Assembly: GCA_020073165.1 (NCBI GenBank)
Contig: JAIQFP010000003.1
Span: 62,001-126,000 of the forward strand
Origin: Terriglobia bacterium
Lineage (GTDB): Bacteria > Acidobacteriota > Terriglobia > Terriglobales > Acidobacteriaceae
Length of the DNA: 64,000 bases
Direction: 5' to 3'
Part shown: positions 24,639 through 33,781 of the stretch, in pieces
Layout of the letters: every line of letters starts with the position of its first letter
How positions within the stretch are numbered: position 1 is the stretch's first letter
Notes under the pieces: model-generated
Seen by the model: the letters and a program-made list of their open reading frames with translations, nothing else
What the model was told of the DNA's origin: nothing
Databases searched by the model: none
Made by a program: the position numbers and the translations under genes

Positions 24639-25555
24639 ATACTCAATCGAACGGCATGACCGGGTCTTCGACTCCGTCGCAAGGAACACCGGCGGCTGTG
24701 CCGGCAGCTCGAGCGATGTACTGGTCGGTGCGGCGCGAATTGTGGGAAAACCGTTCGATTTACATCGCCCCGCTGGCCGCCGCCGCCGTTTTTCTCTTCG
24801 GCTTCGTGATCAACATGGTTATTGCGCGGCGCCGCATCGGCGCATCGCTGCTCGACCAGGCGCAACAGCACAATTTACTCGCCACGAGATACGAATCATC
24901 AGCGGCACTGATCATGGGGACAGCTCTTATCGTGGGAGTTTTCTACTCTCTCGACGCCCTGTATGGAGAGCGCCGCGATCGCAGCATCCTGTTCTGGAAG
25001 TCGCTGCCGGTTTCCGATCTCACCACTGTGCTCTCGAAGCTGACCATTCCCCTAGTGATTCTGCCGCTTCTGAGTTTCGTCATCAGCCTGGCCACGCAAT
25101 TCATCATGCTCCTGCTGAGCAGCGTAATCCTGCTAGGCAGCGGCGTGAGCATTGCTGCGCTATGGACTGAGGTGTCGTTCTTCCACGTGTCCCTTGTGCT
25201 GCTTTATCACATTCTGACAGTACACGGTCTCTGGTACGCACCACTGTATGGCTGGCTGCTGCTGGTTTCCGCATGGGCGCCGCGCGCTCCGTTTCTATGG
25301 GCTTTCCTGCCTCCGTTCGTGATCAGTGGTGTGGAGAAGATTGCGTTCAACACTTCGCACTTCCTCATGCTCCTGCAGTACCGGTTGATGGGGCCGGGAG
25401 AAGCCATGGCGCCGAAGGGCGGCCCGAAGGATTTCATGGCAACACTCATTCCAGAGCATTTTTTCAGCACGCCAGGTCTTTGGACTGGCCTGGCACTGGC
25501 CGCGGTGTTTCTCGCCGCAGCGGTCCGACTGCGGCGCTATCAAGGGCCGATCTGA
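24635..25555 (+). CDS. ABC transporter permease-like membrane protein
   Basis: 306 residues with six membrane helices by eye (about 45-65, 95-115, 145-165, 175-195, 205-225 and 280-300). It begins with a 35-residue Ser/Thr/Ala-rich cytoplasmic tail followed by YWSVRRELWENRSIYIAPL, a pattern seen in ABC-2 type permeases. It overlaps the ATPase gene by four bases and is certainly its partner. The substrate is unknown. Confidence 0.85.
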   Translation: MNTQSNGMTGSSTPSQGTPAAVPAARAMYWSVRRELWENRSIYIAPLAAAAVFLFGFVINMVIARRRIGASLLDQAQQHNLLATRYESSAALIMGTALIVGVFYSLDALYGERRDRSILFWKSLPVSDLTTVLSKLTIPLVILPLLSFVISLATQFIMLLLSSVILLGSGVSIAALWTEVSFFHVSLVLLYHILTVHGLWYAPLYGWLLLVSAWAPRAPFLWAFLPPFVISGVEKIAFNTSHFLMLLQYRLMGPGEAMAPKGGPKDFMATLIPEHFFSTPGLWTGLALAAVFLAAAVRLRRYQGPI

Positions 25556-25599
25556 TTTATGAGTGCTTGATTGAATCAACCGCGTAAGGTGAACAGACT

Positions 25600-26331
25600 A
25601 TGAGCACGGATGTTGTGACAAAACGGATTACAGAAACGTCGCCGCGCCTCAAGGCCAGAATGGTCGGTGTGCTTTATTTGCTCATGGTCTCGCTGGGAGG
25701 ACTCGTCCAGTTCGCCCGCGGCAGGCTAGTTGTAAAGGGGGACGCCGCGGCTACGGCGATCAACATCCTGGCGCACGAGCCTTTATTTCGGTTAGCTTTC
25801 GCAGCTGACGTCCTCGTGGTCGCGTGCTCTATCGCTGTGACGGCTCTCTTCTATAGCTTGTTCAAGCCGGTGAACAGGAGCGTCTCTTTGCTGGCAGCGT
25901 TCTTTGGCCTCGTGGGAGGCACGATTCAGGGTTTTGCCTGCCTCTTTGAGTTCGCTCCCTTGGTCGTCTTGGGAGGCACGCAGCACGCGAGCGTATTTGA
26001 CGTGGGACAGTTACAAGCGCTCGCGTACATGTTTCTCAAATTGTATTCTCCGGCCTACGGCATCGCTCTGGTGTTTTTCGGATTCCAATTCCTCCTGATC
26101 GGTTACCTCACTTTCAAGTCAACCTTCCTGCCTCGCATTCTGGGCGTGCTGATGGCGTTTTCCGGTGTGGGTTGGCTGACCTTTCTGTCACCCTCTTTCG
26201 GTGCAAAGTATCTGTTCCCCTACATTCTGACCGCCGACATCGGGGAAGCATCGCTGGTTCTGTGGCTCCTCGTGTTTGCCGTGAACGAACAACGATGGAG
26301 GGAGCAGGCCGGCGCAGCGGGTGAATGGTGA
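25600..26331 (+). CDS. DUF4386 membrane protein, tandem copy 1
   Basis: 243 residues, about six membrane helices. Family marks are RMVGVLYLLMV at 22-32, KGDAAATAINILAHEPLFRLAF at 50-71 and YSLFKPVNRSVSLLAAFFGL at 87-106. First of five adjacent paralogues (25600-29464) with GTAAGGTGAACAGACT before the ATG. The function of DUF4386 proteins is not known. Confidence 0.85.
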   Translation: MSTDVVTKRITETSPRLKARMVGVLYLLMVSLGGLVQFARGRLVVKGDAAATAINILAHEPLFRLAFAADVLVVACSIAVTALFYSLFKPVNRSVSLLAAFFGLVGGTIQGFACLFEFAPLVVLGGTQHASVFDVGQLQALAYMFLKLYSPAYGIALVFFGFQFLLIGYLTFKSTFLPRILGVLMAFSGVGWLTFLSPSFGAKYLFPYILTADIGEASLVLWLLVFAVNEQRWREQAGAAGEW

Positions 26332-26429
26332 TCGTAGCGCGCCATGCACCTTGATTCATTCTCGCGTAAGGAGAACAGAGTATGAGCACGGATGGGATGA
26401 CGAGACGGATTGCAGAAACATCGCCGCGT
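26300..26429 (+). repeat. Intergenic duplication, copy A
   Basis: About 130 bases spanning the end of DUF4386 copy 1, the gap and the start of copy 2. It is nearly identical to 27088-27217 (end of copy 2 to start of copy 3), differing at only a handful of positions, while the gene bodies differ far more. Shared parts include GGAGCAGGCC, GTGAATGGTGATCGTAGCGC and CTCGCGTAAGGAGAACAGAG. Confidence 0.8.
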
Positions 26430-27086
26430 TCTTTAGCCAGAATGGCCGGTGTGTTTCAGTTGGGCGAAGGTATTACGGCCACATTCGGTCAAGTAATCGT
26501 TCTTGATAGGCTCATTGTCTCTGGCAACGCCGCGGCAACCGGGGCCAACATCTTGGGGCACGAGTGGTTATTTTGGTTGGGGTTCGCATCCTCCCTCGTC
26601 GGAGTTGTATTCCATCTTGCCTGGGCACTTCTCCTCTACGACTTGTTAAAGCCTGTAAACAGGCGGCTCTCCTTACTCGCGGTGTTCGTCATACTCGTGG
26701 GATGCGCGATTCAGGCTCTTACCAGCCTCTTATATCTCGCCCCATTGCTCGTCTTGAAAGGCGGGAGTTCCCTGAGCGCGTTTTCAGCGGAACAGTTGCC
26801 TGCGCTTGCCTTCACGTTTCTCAGGTTGAATGCTTACGCTTTCGACATTTACCTGGTGTTCTTCGGGCTCTGGTGCTTCCTGACCGGCCTTCTCATTTTC
26901 AGGTCAACCTTCCTGCCTCGAACCATCGGGATCTTGTTGGCGATTTCTGGTTTGGGCTGGACGATGTACCTCGTGCCGCCGCTCGCAGTCCGCATTTTCA
27001 TCCCCTACATCGCTGGCGCGTCCGCCGTCGGGGAAATGCCGTTGATGCTATGGCTTCTGCTGGCCGGCGTGAACGAACAACGATAG
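26382..27086 (+). CDS. DUF4386 membrane protein, tandem copy 2
   Basis: 234 residues, about six membrane helices. It has the same layout as copy 1 (ARMAGVFQLGEG, GNAAATGANILGHEWLFWLGF, YDLLKPVNRRLSLLAVF), but the body is the most divergent of the first four and the internal acidic residues differ. GTAAGGAGAACAGAGT precedes the ATG. Confidence 0.83.
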   Translation: MSTDGMTRRIAETSPRSLARMAGVFQLGEGITATFGQVIVLDRLIVSGNAAATGANILGHEWLFWLGFASSLVGVVFHLAWALLLYDLLKPVNRRLSLLAVFVILVGCAIQALTSLLYLAPLLVLKGGSSLSAFSAEQLPALAFTFLRLNAYAFDIYLVFFGLWCFLTGLLIFRSTFLPRTIGILLAISGLGWTMYLVPPLAVRIFIPYIAGASAVGEMPLMLWLLLAGVNEQR

Positions 27087-27087
27087 A

Positions 27088-27217
27088 AGGAGCAGGCCAG
27101 CGCAGCGGGTGAATGGTGATCGTAGCGCGCCCTGCGCCTTGATTCATTCTCGCGTAAGGAGAACAGAGTATGAGCACGGATGGGATGACGAGACGGATTG
27201 CAGTAACATCGCCGCGG
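27088..27217 (+). repeat. Intergenic duplication, copy B
   Basis: Second copy of the 130-base junction described at 26300-26429, here linking DUF4386 copies 2 and 3. The first 14 codons of copies 2 and 3 are therefore almost identical (MSTDGMTRRIA). Confidence 0.8.
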
Positions 27218-27922
27218 TTCAAAGCCAGGATGGCCGGTGGGTTGTGGCTGCTCTATATCTCGATGGCAGGACTCGCCGACTTCGCTCGCCGCGGGCTTGT
27301 TGTAAATGGGGACGCCGCGGCTACAGCGACCAACATCCTCGCCCACGAGCCTTTGTTTCGGCTGGGATTCGCAGCCGACCTCCTCGCGATCGCGTGCTAT
27401 ATCGCTGTGACGGTTCTCCTCTATGCCTTGTTCAAGCCGGTGAACAGGACCGTCTCTCTGATGGCAGCGTGCTTCAGCCTGGGGGGATGCATTATTCAGG
27501 GTTTTGGCGGCCTCTTTCAGTTCGCTCCGCTACTTGTCCTGGGAGGCACGCAGCACTCGAGCGTATTTAAGGTGGAACAGTTGCAGGCGCTCGCTTACAT
27601 TTTTCTCAAATTGTATTCTCAGGCCTACAGCATCGCTCTGGTATTTTTCGGATTCTTTAGTTTCCTGATCGGTTACCTCATCTTCAAGTCAACCTTCCTG
27701 CCTCGCATTCTGGGCGTGCTGATGGCGGTTGCCGGCACGGGTGGGCTGATCTTTCTATCACCGTCTTTCGGTGCAAAGTATCTGCCCTACATCGTGGCCG
27801 CCGACATCGGGGAAATACTGCTGATTCTGTGGCTCCTCGTGTTCGCCGTGAATGCTGAGCGATGGAAGGCGCAGGCCAGCGCAGCGGGGATTGGCGTTTC
27901 GCGGCGCGCCATGAACTCCTGA
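27170..27922 (+). CDS. DUF4386 membrane protein, tandem copy 3
   Basis: 250 residues. It is the closest relative of copy 1 in this array (shared GDAAATATNILAHEPLFRLGFAADLL, YALFKPVNRTVSLMAA, LVLGGTQHSSVF, FKSTFLPRILGVLMAV). About six membrane helices. The C-terminal 20 residues read through part of the repeated junction sequence. Preceded by the repeated GTAAGGAGAACAGAGT. Confidence 0.85.
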   Translation: MSTDGMTRRIAVTSPRFKARMAGGLWLLYISMAGLADFARRGLVVNGDAAATATNILAHEPLFRLGFAADLLAIACYIAVTVLLYALFKPVNRTVSLMAACFSLGGCIIQGFGGLFQFAPLLVLGGTQHSSVFKVEQLQALAYIFLKLYSQAYSIALVFFGFFSFLIGYLIFKSTFLPRILGVLMAVAGTGGLIFLSPSFGAKYLPYIVAADIGEILLILWLLVFAVNAERWKAQASAAGIGVSRRAMNS

Positions 27923-27952
27923 TACCACGGCTCGCGTAAGGAGCTAACGAAT

Positions 27953-28690
27953 ATGAGCACAGCAGTAATGACGGAACGGATTACAGAAGCGTCGCCGCGC
28001 CTCACGGCCAGGATTACGGGTGTGTTTTATCTCATCACCATCCTGACGGGAATATTCGCCCAGGGTTTCGTGAGCGAGAGGCTGGTGGTAAGCGGCGACG
28101 CCGCGGCTACGGCAACCAACATACTGGCCCATAGTTCCTTGTTCCAGTTGGGTTTCGCGGTCTACCTCGTCGAAATGGCGTGCCAGATCGCTATGACCGC
28201 TCTCTTTTATGACTTGCTCAAGCCGGCGGGCAGGATCGTCTCTTTGCTGGCCGCGTTCTTAGGCTTCGCAGGCTGCGTCATCAAGACTTTAAGCCGCGTC
28301 TTTTTTATCGCTCCCCTGATCGTCCTGGGAGGCGCGCACTACTTGAGTGTGTTCAGCGTGGAACAGTTGCAGGCGCTGTCGCTCCTCTTTCTTAAGGTGA
28401 ATGACCGGGGCGCTGCGATCGCCCTGGTATTTTTCGGATTCTATGCACTCCTGACGGGCTACCTGATTATCAGATCCACCTTCCTGCCCCGGATTCTGGG
28501 CGTGGTGTCAGTGATCGCAGGTCTGGGTTGGCTGACCTTTCTGTACCCACCGCTGGGATACCGTCTGTTCCCCTACGTTGCAGCCTTCGGCCTCCTCGGG
28601 GCAGCATCGCTGATCTTTTGGCTCCTCGTGTTCGGCGTGAACGAGCAACGATGGAAGGAGCAGGCCAGCGCAGCAGGGATGCGCCCATGA
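27953..28690 (+). CDS. DUF4386 membrane protein, tandem copy 4
   Basis: 245 residues, about six membrane helices, with ARITGVFYLITILTGIFAQ, SGDAAATATNILAHSSLFQLGF and YDLLKPAGRIVSLLAAFLGF. Ribosome binding site GTAAGGAGCTAACGAAT. The C-terminal WKEQASAAGMRP again comes from the repeated junction (GGAGCAGGCCAGCGCAGC). Confidence 0.85.
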   Translation: MSTAVMTERITEASPRLTARITGVFYLITILTGIFAQGFVSERLVVSGDAAATATNILAHSSLFQLGFAVYLVEMACQIAMTALFYDLLKPAGRIVSLLAAFLGFAGCVIKTLSRVFFIAPLIVLGGAHYLSVFSVEQLQALSLLFLKVNDRGAAIALVFFGFYALLTGYLIIRSTFLPRILGVVSVIAGLGWLTFLYPPLGYRLFPYVAAFGLLGAASLIFWLLVFGVNEQRWKEQASAAGMRP

Positions 28691-28726
28691 ACGCCGTCTA
28701 CAGCAGAAACGGGCCATCGGAGGAAA

Positions 28727-29464
28727 ATGAAGATGACAATCAGCGCCATCGACGACTTGCAACGGGCCGCTGCCAGAGTGGCGGGTTTTGCTTACCTAAT
28801 CACGTTCGCGACCGTGGTCTACGTCAATTTTGGTATCCACGACCGTCTGATTGTCGCCGGTAATGCCGCGGAAACCGCTCGCAATATCCTGGCGCACGAA
28901 CGACTCTTTCGTATCGGCATCGCCGGCGATCTCATTTACTGTGCAGGCGGGGTCGTGCTTCTCACAGCGCTCTACGTGATTCTCAAGCCGGTCAATCGGG
29001 GCCTTGCCTTGCTGGCGGCATTCTGGAGGCTGGTGTGGGTCTTGATGTGGCTGGTCATGACACTCAATCTCTTTGACGCTCTGCGGCTCCTCAGTGGCGC
29101 TGATTACTTGCGAGCATTTGAAGTGGAGCGATTGCAGGCCTTGGCGAGGCTCTATCTCGGCACGCGTTCTGACTACTATTACGTTGGCTTGCTGTTTGGT
29201 GCATTGGCATCCACCGTCTGCGGCTACCTGTGGTTCAAGTCCCGCTATATCCCTCGAGCACTGGCTGCCTTCGGCGTGATCTCGTCCGCATTTTGCGTGG
29301 CCTGTACTTTCGTTTTCTACATTTTTCCCAACTTCGACAAGATCGTTAACCTGTGGTGGTTCGATACGCCGATGGGTATTTTCGATATAACACTGAGTTT
29401 GTGGCTTCTGTTTAAGGGATTAAGGCCGTGTAGGGTAGCTGTCCCGACAAAGCAAGCGATCTAG
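28727..29464 (+). CDS. DUF4386 membrane protein, tandem copy 5 (divergent)
   Basis: 245 residues, about six to seven membrane helices. It keeps GNAAETARNILAHERLFRIGIAGDL and LKPVNRGLALLAAFWRL but is otherwise the most distant from the other four and does not begin with MST. GGAGGAAAATGAAG precedes the ATG. Its downstream flank carries a rearranged piece of the junction repeat (29478-29545), marking the end of the array. Confidence 0.82.
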   Translation: MKMTISAIDDLQRAAARVAGFAYLITFATVVYVNFGIHDRLIVAGNAAETARNILAHERLFRIGIAGDLIYCAGGVVLLTALYVILKPVNRGLALLAAFWRLVWVLMWLVMTLNLFDALRLLSGADYLRAFEVERLQALARLYLGTRSDYYYVGLLFGALASTVCGYLWFKSRYIPRALAAFGVISSAFCVACTFVFYIFPNFDKIVNLWWFDTPMGIFDITLSLWLLFKGLRPCRVAVPTKQAI

Positions 29465-29477
29465 CACAGGCCGGTGC

Positions 29478-29575
29478 CGCCCAACTTGGCGCGCCATGCA
29501 CCCTTGATTCAATCCCTGGCTGGAGGGAGCAGGCCAGCGCAGCCCAACGACCGGCCGACTAACGACCAACGGCTG
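29478..29575. repeat. Rearranged junction repeat plus AACGACC repeat at the end of the DUF4386 array
   Basis: GGCGCGCCATGCACCCTTGA then GGAGGGAGCAGGCCAGCGCA: the two halves of the junction repeat are present in swapped order. They run directly into CCCAACGACCGG and AACGACCAACGG, units of the dispersed GTCGT family, which also encode the last residues (SAVGR) of lipA on the other strand. Confidence 0.6.
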
Positions 29576-30479
29576 AAGTTGAGGTCGCGTCCGCCTGCTC
29601 GTGCGCATGATAGCTCGACCGCACCAGCGGCCCCGACTCCACATGGCGGAACCCGAAGCGCAGAGCTTCTTCCTTGAGGTAGTCAAACTCGTTCGGAGTG
29701 TAGAAGCGGGCGATCGGCAGGTGATCGCGCGAGGGCCGGAGATATTGGCCGACGGTTAGTATATCCACGCCGCGCGTGCCCAGGTCACGGAACACTTCGA
29801 CCAGTTCCGGGATGGTTTCGCCCAGCCCCACCATCACACCCGACTTGGTCACCATTCCCGGGGAGAATTCCTTGGCATTTTCCAGCAGCCGCAGCGTGCG
29901 CTCGTAGCGCGCTCCCGAGCGTACTGCGCGATACAGGCGTGGCACCGTCTCGGTGTTGTGGTTGAGCACGTCGGGTTGCGCGTCGAGCACGATTCTGAGC
30001 GCTTCATCCATCCCCTGAAAATCGGGGATTAGAACCTCAATGCGGCATCCCGGCGCCACCTCACGAATCTGCCCGATGGTCTCGGCAAATACCCGTGCAC
30101 CGCCCAGGTTGTCGTCGTCGCGGTTTACGCTGGTCACGACCGCATGCTTCAGTCCAAGCGTGGCGACGGCTTCCGCCACCCGGCGCGGCTCGTCCCAGTC
30201 AATAGGCTCGGGCTTACCTTTCGGTACCGCGCAAAAACCGCACCGCCGGGTGCAGATGTCCCCCAGCAGCATGAACGTCGCCGTGCGATGGTTCCAGCAC
30301 TCGCCAATGTTCGGACACTGCGCCGACTCGCACACCGTATGCAGGCCCAGTCCGCGCGCCAGCTTCTTGAGATTGTGAAAGTTCTCCCCGACCGGGGCCT
30401 TGGCCCGCAGCCACCCCGGTTTGGGTTGCCGTACCGGTGGCCCGAGTTCAATCTGTATAAATTGCGAAGTCCCTGCCAT
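29559..30479 (-). CDS. lipA: Lipoyl synthase
   Basis: 306 residues from ATG 30479. LipA is a radical-SAM enzyme that inserts two sulfurs into octanoyl groups. The auxiliary cluster motif CESAQCPNIGEC, the radical-SAM motif CTRRCGFC, HNTETVPRLY and GLGE are present, and the C-terminal segment has the conserved SGPLVRSSYHA with its cluster-binding Ser. The frame is open to 30557, but residues before MAGTSQF lack similarity to the family. No lipB is nearby. Confidence 0.95.
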   Translation of the reverse strand: MAGTSQFIQIELGPPVRQPKPGWLRAKAPVGENFHNLKKLARGLGLHTVCESAQCPNIGECWNHRTATFMLLGDICTRRCGFCAVPKGKPEPIDWDEPRRVAEAVATLGLKHAVVTSVNRDDDNLGGARVFAETIGQIREVAPGCRIEVLIPDFQGMDEALRIVLDAQPDVLNHNTETVPRLYRAVRSGARYERTLRLLENAKEFSPGMVTKSGVMVGLGETIPELVEVFRDLGTRGVDILTVGQYLRPSRDHLPIARFYTPNEFDYLKEEALRFGFRHVESGPLVRSSYHAHEQADATSTSAVGR

Positions 30480-30853
30480 CTGAGTCTCTAAGATTCTACC
30501 TGCTCGCGCCGCCATTCGTGAAACTAGCCATGGTTGCGGAACTGGGAACCACATCAAGAAGTGCTGTCAAGCCCCCGGAAGGCCCCCAACGAACACTTCG
30601 GCGAGCGCCGAAAGCCACCCCAGGTTGCACACATTGATGTGCGGCTCGCAGGCCCAGTCCTTGGCAGATTTTGCGGCTAAGCCATCTAGAAGCTGGACTT
30701 GGTAGGATATGTCTGGCTAAGTTCTTATGTTTCCAGCGTTTGGAGAAATAACTTTTTTCTCCTTGAAGGTCGTTGTGGTCGCGCCCGGGGCTCTTGCTTG
30801 GAGCCGAGGTTTAATGCCTGAGGTCCGAGGTCTGAACTCCAAGGTCTAAGTTT
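30480..30853. other. Non-coding gap between lipA and the PilZ gene
   Basis: This 374-base gap should contain the lipA promoter. Near its left end as transcribed for the PilZ gene (30810-30850) is a short array of TGAGGTCCGAGGTCTGA-like units, which recurs at 35136-35165 as TGAGGTCTGACGCCCGAGGT. I see no coding sequence or structured RNA. Confidence 0.5.
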
Positions 30854-31570
30854 CTAGCTTTCCAGATACGCGTCGACCCACTCTTTGATGCGCAGGCGAC
30901 GGTCGTCTTGGAGATCGAAACGCAGGCCAAAGCTCTTGCTGGCGGGCTTACGCCAGCTCACCGTGCCGCGTACCCAGATGCGGGGCAGCGTCAACAAGGC
31001 AAAAGAGACCTCAGCCGACATTCCCGGGGACATTTCTTCGTTGCTTCGCATGGACATCCCCCCGGAACTGATTTCATGGCTGGTAGCGTTAAAGCGGCGG
31101 CTGTCGCCGGTGACCACGGAAATTTCGGTGATTACCGGAATCCGCACATAGCGGCGGAACTCGTGCAGCACCAGCATCTGCGTCGCCCGCACCAGCTTCA
31201 GCGCGGCCGGGCGCTCCAGCGGCTCGTGGAAGATGGCGTTGATGCCGTACTTGGAATAGCTCATGGCTTGCTGGGCGTTGCCTCCCAGGCCATAGATGAT
31301 CATGCGGCTGTTGGAGGGCGAGGTACGCGCCGACTCCATGACGACCTCCGCTCCCGGAGCCAGCTTCACCACGCAAGCTTCAAACTTCTCCTTTTTCAAA
31401 CGCTCCTCAACATCTCCGGTCAGAACCACACTCTCCACTCCAAACTGCTTGAAGCAGTCCGAGAGAATACCTTTGGCAGGATCCTTGATGTCCACGAAAG
31501 CCGCCCGGGCCGCGGCCTTTCGCGCGGTGGAGGGAATGGGAGAGATCGCGGTTGCGAAGGCTTTGTCCAT
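30854..31570 (-). CDS. PilZ-domain protein
   Basis: 238 residues from ATG 31570; a longer frame begins at 31666. The C-terminal half is a PilZ domain with RRYVRIPV and, 20 residues on, SHEISSGGMSM, the c-di-GMP-binding RxxxR and [DN]xSxxG patterns (Asp replaced by Glu). The N-terminal half (residues 25-135) resembles a response-regulator receiver-like fold (VVLTGDVEERLKKEKFEACVVKL) without clear phospho-acceptor. It may read c-di-GMP made by the GGDEF protein at 7865-9361. Confidence 0.75.
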   Translation of the reverse strand: MDKAFATAISPIPSTARKAAARAAFVDIKDPAKGILSDCFKQFGVESVVLTGDVEERLKKEKFEACVVKLAPGAEVVMESARTSPSNSRMIIYGLGGNAQQAMSYSKYGINAIFHEPLERPAALKLVRATQMLVLHEFRRYVRIPVITEISVVTGDSRRFNATSHEISSGGMSMRSNEEMSPGMSAEVSFALLTLPRIWVRGTVSWRKPASKSFGLRFDLQDDRRLRIKEWVDAYLES

Positions 31571-31769
31571 AGCTGTGTTCACGAGTGCTTTGAAACCCCA
31601 TTGTGTCCTGAACCCAGAGCTGGGCAAAGCCCCTAGAAGGCCAATCGGTGGGTACAGAAGTACCATTACCAGGAATGCACTGCCGGGTTACCACGGGTCC
31701 TTGACGGCAGACCTCGGCGCCTGGGCTTCGATGGCTGTCCGGCCAAAGTCTGAGGGGCCGAGCCCTGGT

Positions 31770-33008
31770 TCATTCCCAGCGGCGGAACAACAGAGCGCCG
31801 TTCGTGCCCCCGAATCCGAACGAGTTGGACATGGCATACTCGAGCTCGGCTTTGCGCGCGTGATTGGGGACGTAGTCCAAGTCGCACTCGGGGTCGGGAT
31901 TCTCCAAGTTAATGGTGGGCGGCACCATCTGGTCGCGCAGCGCCAGCGCCGTGATCCCCGCTTCCAGCCCGCCCGCGCCGCCTAACAAATGGCCGGTCAT
32001 GGACTTGGTCGAACTGACCGCGACTTTGTGGGCATGGTCGCCGAAGGCGCGCTTGATGGCGATGGTTTCCAGCTTGTCGCCCAGGTCGGTGGACGTACCG
32101 TGAGCGTTGATGTATCCCACCTGCTGCGGCTGCAGCTTGGCATCGGCCAGCGTGTTACGCATCACCCGGTAAGCGCCGTCGCCATTCTCCGCCGGTTGGG
32201 TGATGTGGTGGGCATCCCCGCTCATACCGTAGCCGACCACCTCCGCCACAATCTTGGCGCCACGGCGCTGGGCGAATTCCAGCTCCTCTAGGATCAGGAT
32301 GCCCGCGCCTTCACCGATCACGAATCCATCACGCGCCGAGTCCCAGGGTCGGCTCGCTTTCTCGGGCGCATCATTGCGCGTAGAAAGCGCACGCATGGCG
32401 GCAAAGCCGCCCACCCCCATGGGAGTGATCGCTGCCTCGGTGCCGCCGGCGATCATCACGTCAGCATCGCAGCGCGCAATGATCTTGTAAGCATCGCCTA
32501 CCGAGTGGGCGCTGGAAGTACAGGCTGTACAGGTGGCTTCGTTGGGTCCCTTGGCGTTGTAGCGGATGCTGACGTGTCCGGCCGCGAGATTGACGATGGC
32601 CGCTGGAATGAAGAAAGGAGAGATCTTGCGCGGGCCGCCGTTGAGCAGGTTGTTATGCTCGCGCTCGATGACGTCAAACCCGCCGATTCCGGACCCGATA
32701 TGCACTCCCACCCGGGTCGAAATCTCAGGGGTCACCTGCAAGCCGGAGGCCTTCATGGCGTCATCCGTGGCCGCCAGGGCCAGATGGATGAAGCGCCCCA
32801 TCTTCTTCACTTCTTTTTTCTCGATGAACTGCAGGGGGTCGAAATTCTTGACCTCAGCCGCGATCTGGCAGGCGAACTGCGAGGCGTCAAATTGGGTGAT
32901 CCGCCCCACGCCGCTTTTGCCGGCCAGCAGGTTCCGCCACACCTCTTCCGTGGTGTTGCCCACCGCGCAGATCAGGCCAATGCCGGTGACTACGACCCGA
33001 CGCCCCAA
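31770..33008 (-). CDS. fabF: 3-oxoacyl-[acyl-carrier-protein] synthase II
   Basis: 412 residues. KAS II elongates acyl-ACP with malonyl-ACP in fatty acid synthesis. The catalytic Cys is in ATCTACTSSAHS, the two His in NAHGTSTDLGD and TGHLLGGAGG, and the C-terminal SNSFGFGGTNG is complete. It starts 2 bases after the acpP stop, so acpP-fabF form one transcription unit on the minus strand. Confidence 0.95.
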   Translation of the reverse strand: MGRRVVVTGIGLICAVGNTTEEVWRNLLAGKSGVGRITQFDASQFACQIAAEVKNFDPLQFIEKKEVKKMGRFIHLALAATDDAMKASGLQVTPEISTRVGVHIGSGIGGFDVIEREHNNLLNGGPRKISPFFIPAAIVNLAAGHVSIRYNAKGPNEATCTACTSSAHSVGDAYKIIARCDADVMIAGGTEAAITPMGVGGFAAMRALSTRNDAPEKASRPWDSARDGFVIGEGAGILILEELEFAQRRGAKIVAEVVGYGMSGDAHHITQPAENGDGAYRVMRNTLADAKLQPQQVGYINAHGTSTDLGDKLETIAIKRAFGDHAHKVAVSSTKSMTGHLLGGAGGLEAGITALALRDQMVPPTINLENPDPECDLDYVPNHARKAELEYAMSNSFGFGGTNGALLFRRWE

Positions 33009-33010
33009 TC

Positions 33011-33256
33011 CTACTTCCCGCCTTTCGAATGCTTCCCGATGTAATCAATCGCGTCCTGCACGGTGCGGATCTTCTCCGCGTCTTCATCGGGAATTTCGAT
33101 CTCGAAGGCCTCTTCGAAGGCCATCACCAGCTCCACCGTGTCCAGCGAGTCGGCGCCCAGGTCGTCCACGAACGAGGCGTTCTGCGTGACTTCGCCCTCG
33201 TCCACTCCCAATTGCTCCACGATGATCTGCTTCACTTTTTCGTCAACGACTGCCAT
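33011..33256 (-). CDS. acpP: Acyl carrier protein (copy next to fabF)
   Basis: 81 residues from ATG 33256. The phosphopantetheine serine is in [11 protein letters not shown]. The sequence is close to the ACP encoded 87 bases upstream (shared VKQII[12 protein letters not shown] and [15 protein letters not shown]). ACP carries growing acyl chains on the prosthetic group added by AcpS (gene at 14901). The longer frame to 33313 adds a basic stretch made from the hairpin repeats. Confidence 0.93.
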   Translation of the reverse strand: MAVVDEKVKQIIVEQLGVDEGEVTQNASFVDDLGADSLDTVELVMAFEEAFEIEIPDEDAEKIRTVQDAIDYIGKHSKGGK

Positions 33257-33282
33257 TGCTTCTCCTCGCCTGCGGTTTATCG

Positions 33283-33324
33283 CGCCGGCATCTTGCCGGC
33301 GTCGCGGGGGCATTCTGCCCCCGC
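33283..33324. repeat. Twin hairpins between two acpP genes
   Basis: CGCCGGCA-tct-TGCCGGCG at 33283-33301 and GCGGGGGC-attct-GCCCCCGC at 33304-33324, both perfect 8-base stems in direct succession. It looks like a REP/BIME-type unit and could attenuate transcription between the two ACP genes. Confidence 0.7.
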
Positions 33325-33342
33325 CATAGGAAGCCCAGGTCC

Positions 33343-33606
33343 TTACTTGCTCACCTTCGCGTGTTTGTCGATGTAATCGATCGCGTCCTGCACGGTGCGG
33401 ATTTTCTCTGCATCCTCGTCCGCAATCTCCAGGTCAAAGGCCTCTTCCAGCGCCATCACCAGTTCGACCGTGTCCAACGAATCGGCCCCCAGATCATCCA
33501 CGAACGCAGCGCTGAGGGTAACCTCGCCTTCATCCACTCCCAGTTGCTCGGAGATGATCTGTTTTACCTTTTCCACGATTTCCTTGGACTTGCCCTCGCT
33601 AGCCAT
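33343..33606 (-). CDS. acpP: Second acyl carrier protein
   Basis: 87 residues from ATG 33606, which has the strong site GGGAGGAGGGATTC before it. It has the same DSLDTVELV phosphopantetheine site as the next gene and about three quarters of its residues in common by eye. Both are of the housekeeping type, not of the distant polyketide type. It heads the order acpP-acpP-fabF. Confidence 0.92.
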   Translation of the reverse strand: MASEGKSKEIVEKVKQIISEQLGVDEGEVTLSAAFVDDLGADSLDTVELVMALEEAFDLEIADEDAEKIRTVQDAIDYIDKHAKVSK

Positions 33607-33781
33607 AAGAATCCCTCCTCCCGGGAAGATAAAAAAGGGAACGAGTAGTGTACTGGGCCGAACGAATTGGTGTAAAGGAAGGGTTCGCCGCGCCGGACAA
33701 GACTCCTCCCGGCTGGGGGACAATCCACGCAAGAATCCTAACTGCTGCGACTTGCCGGGGTCAAACCCACCCTCTTGACGA

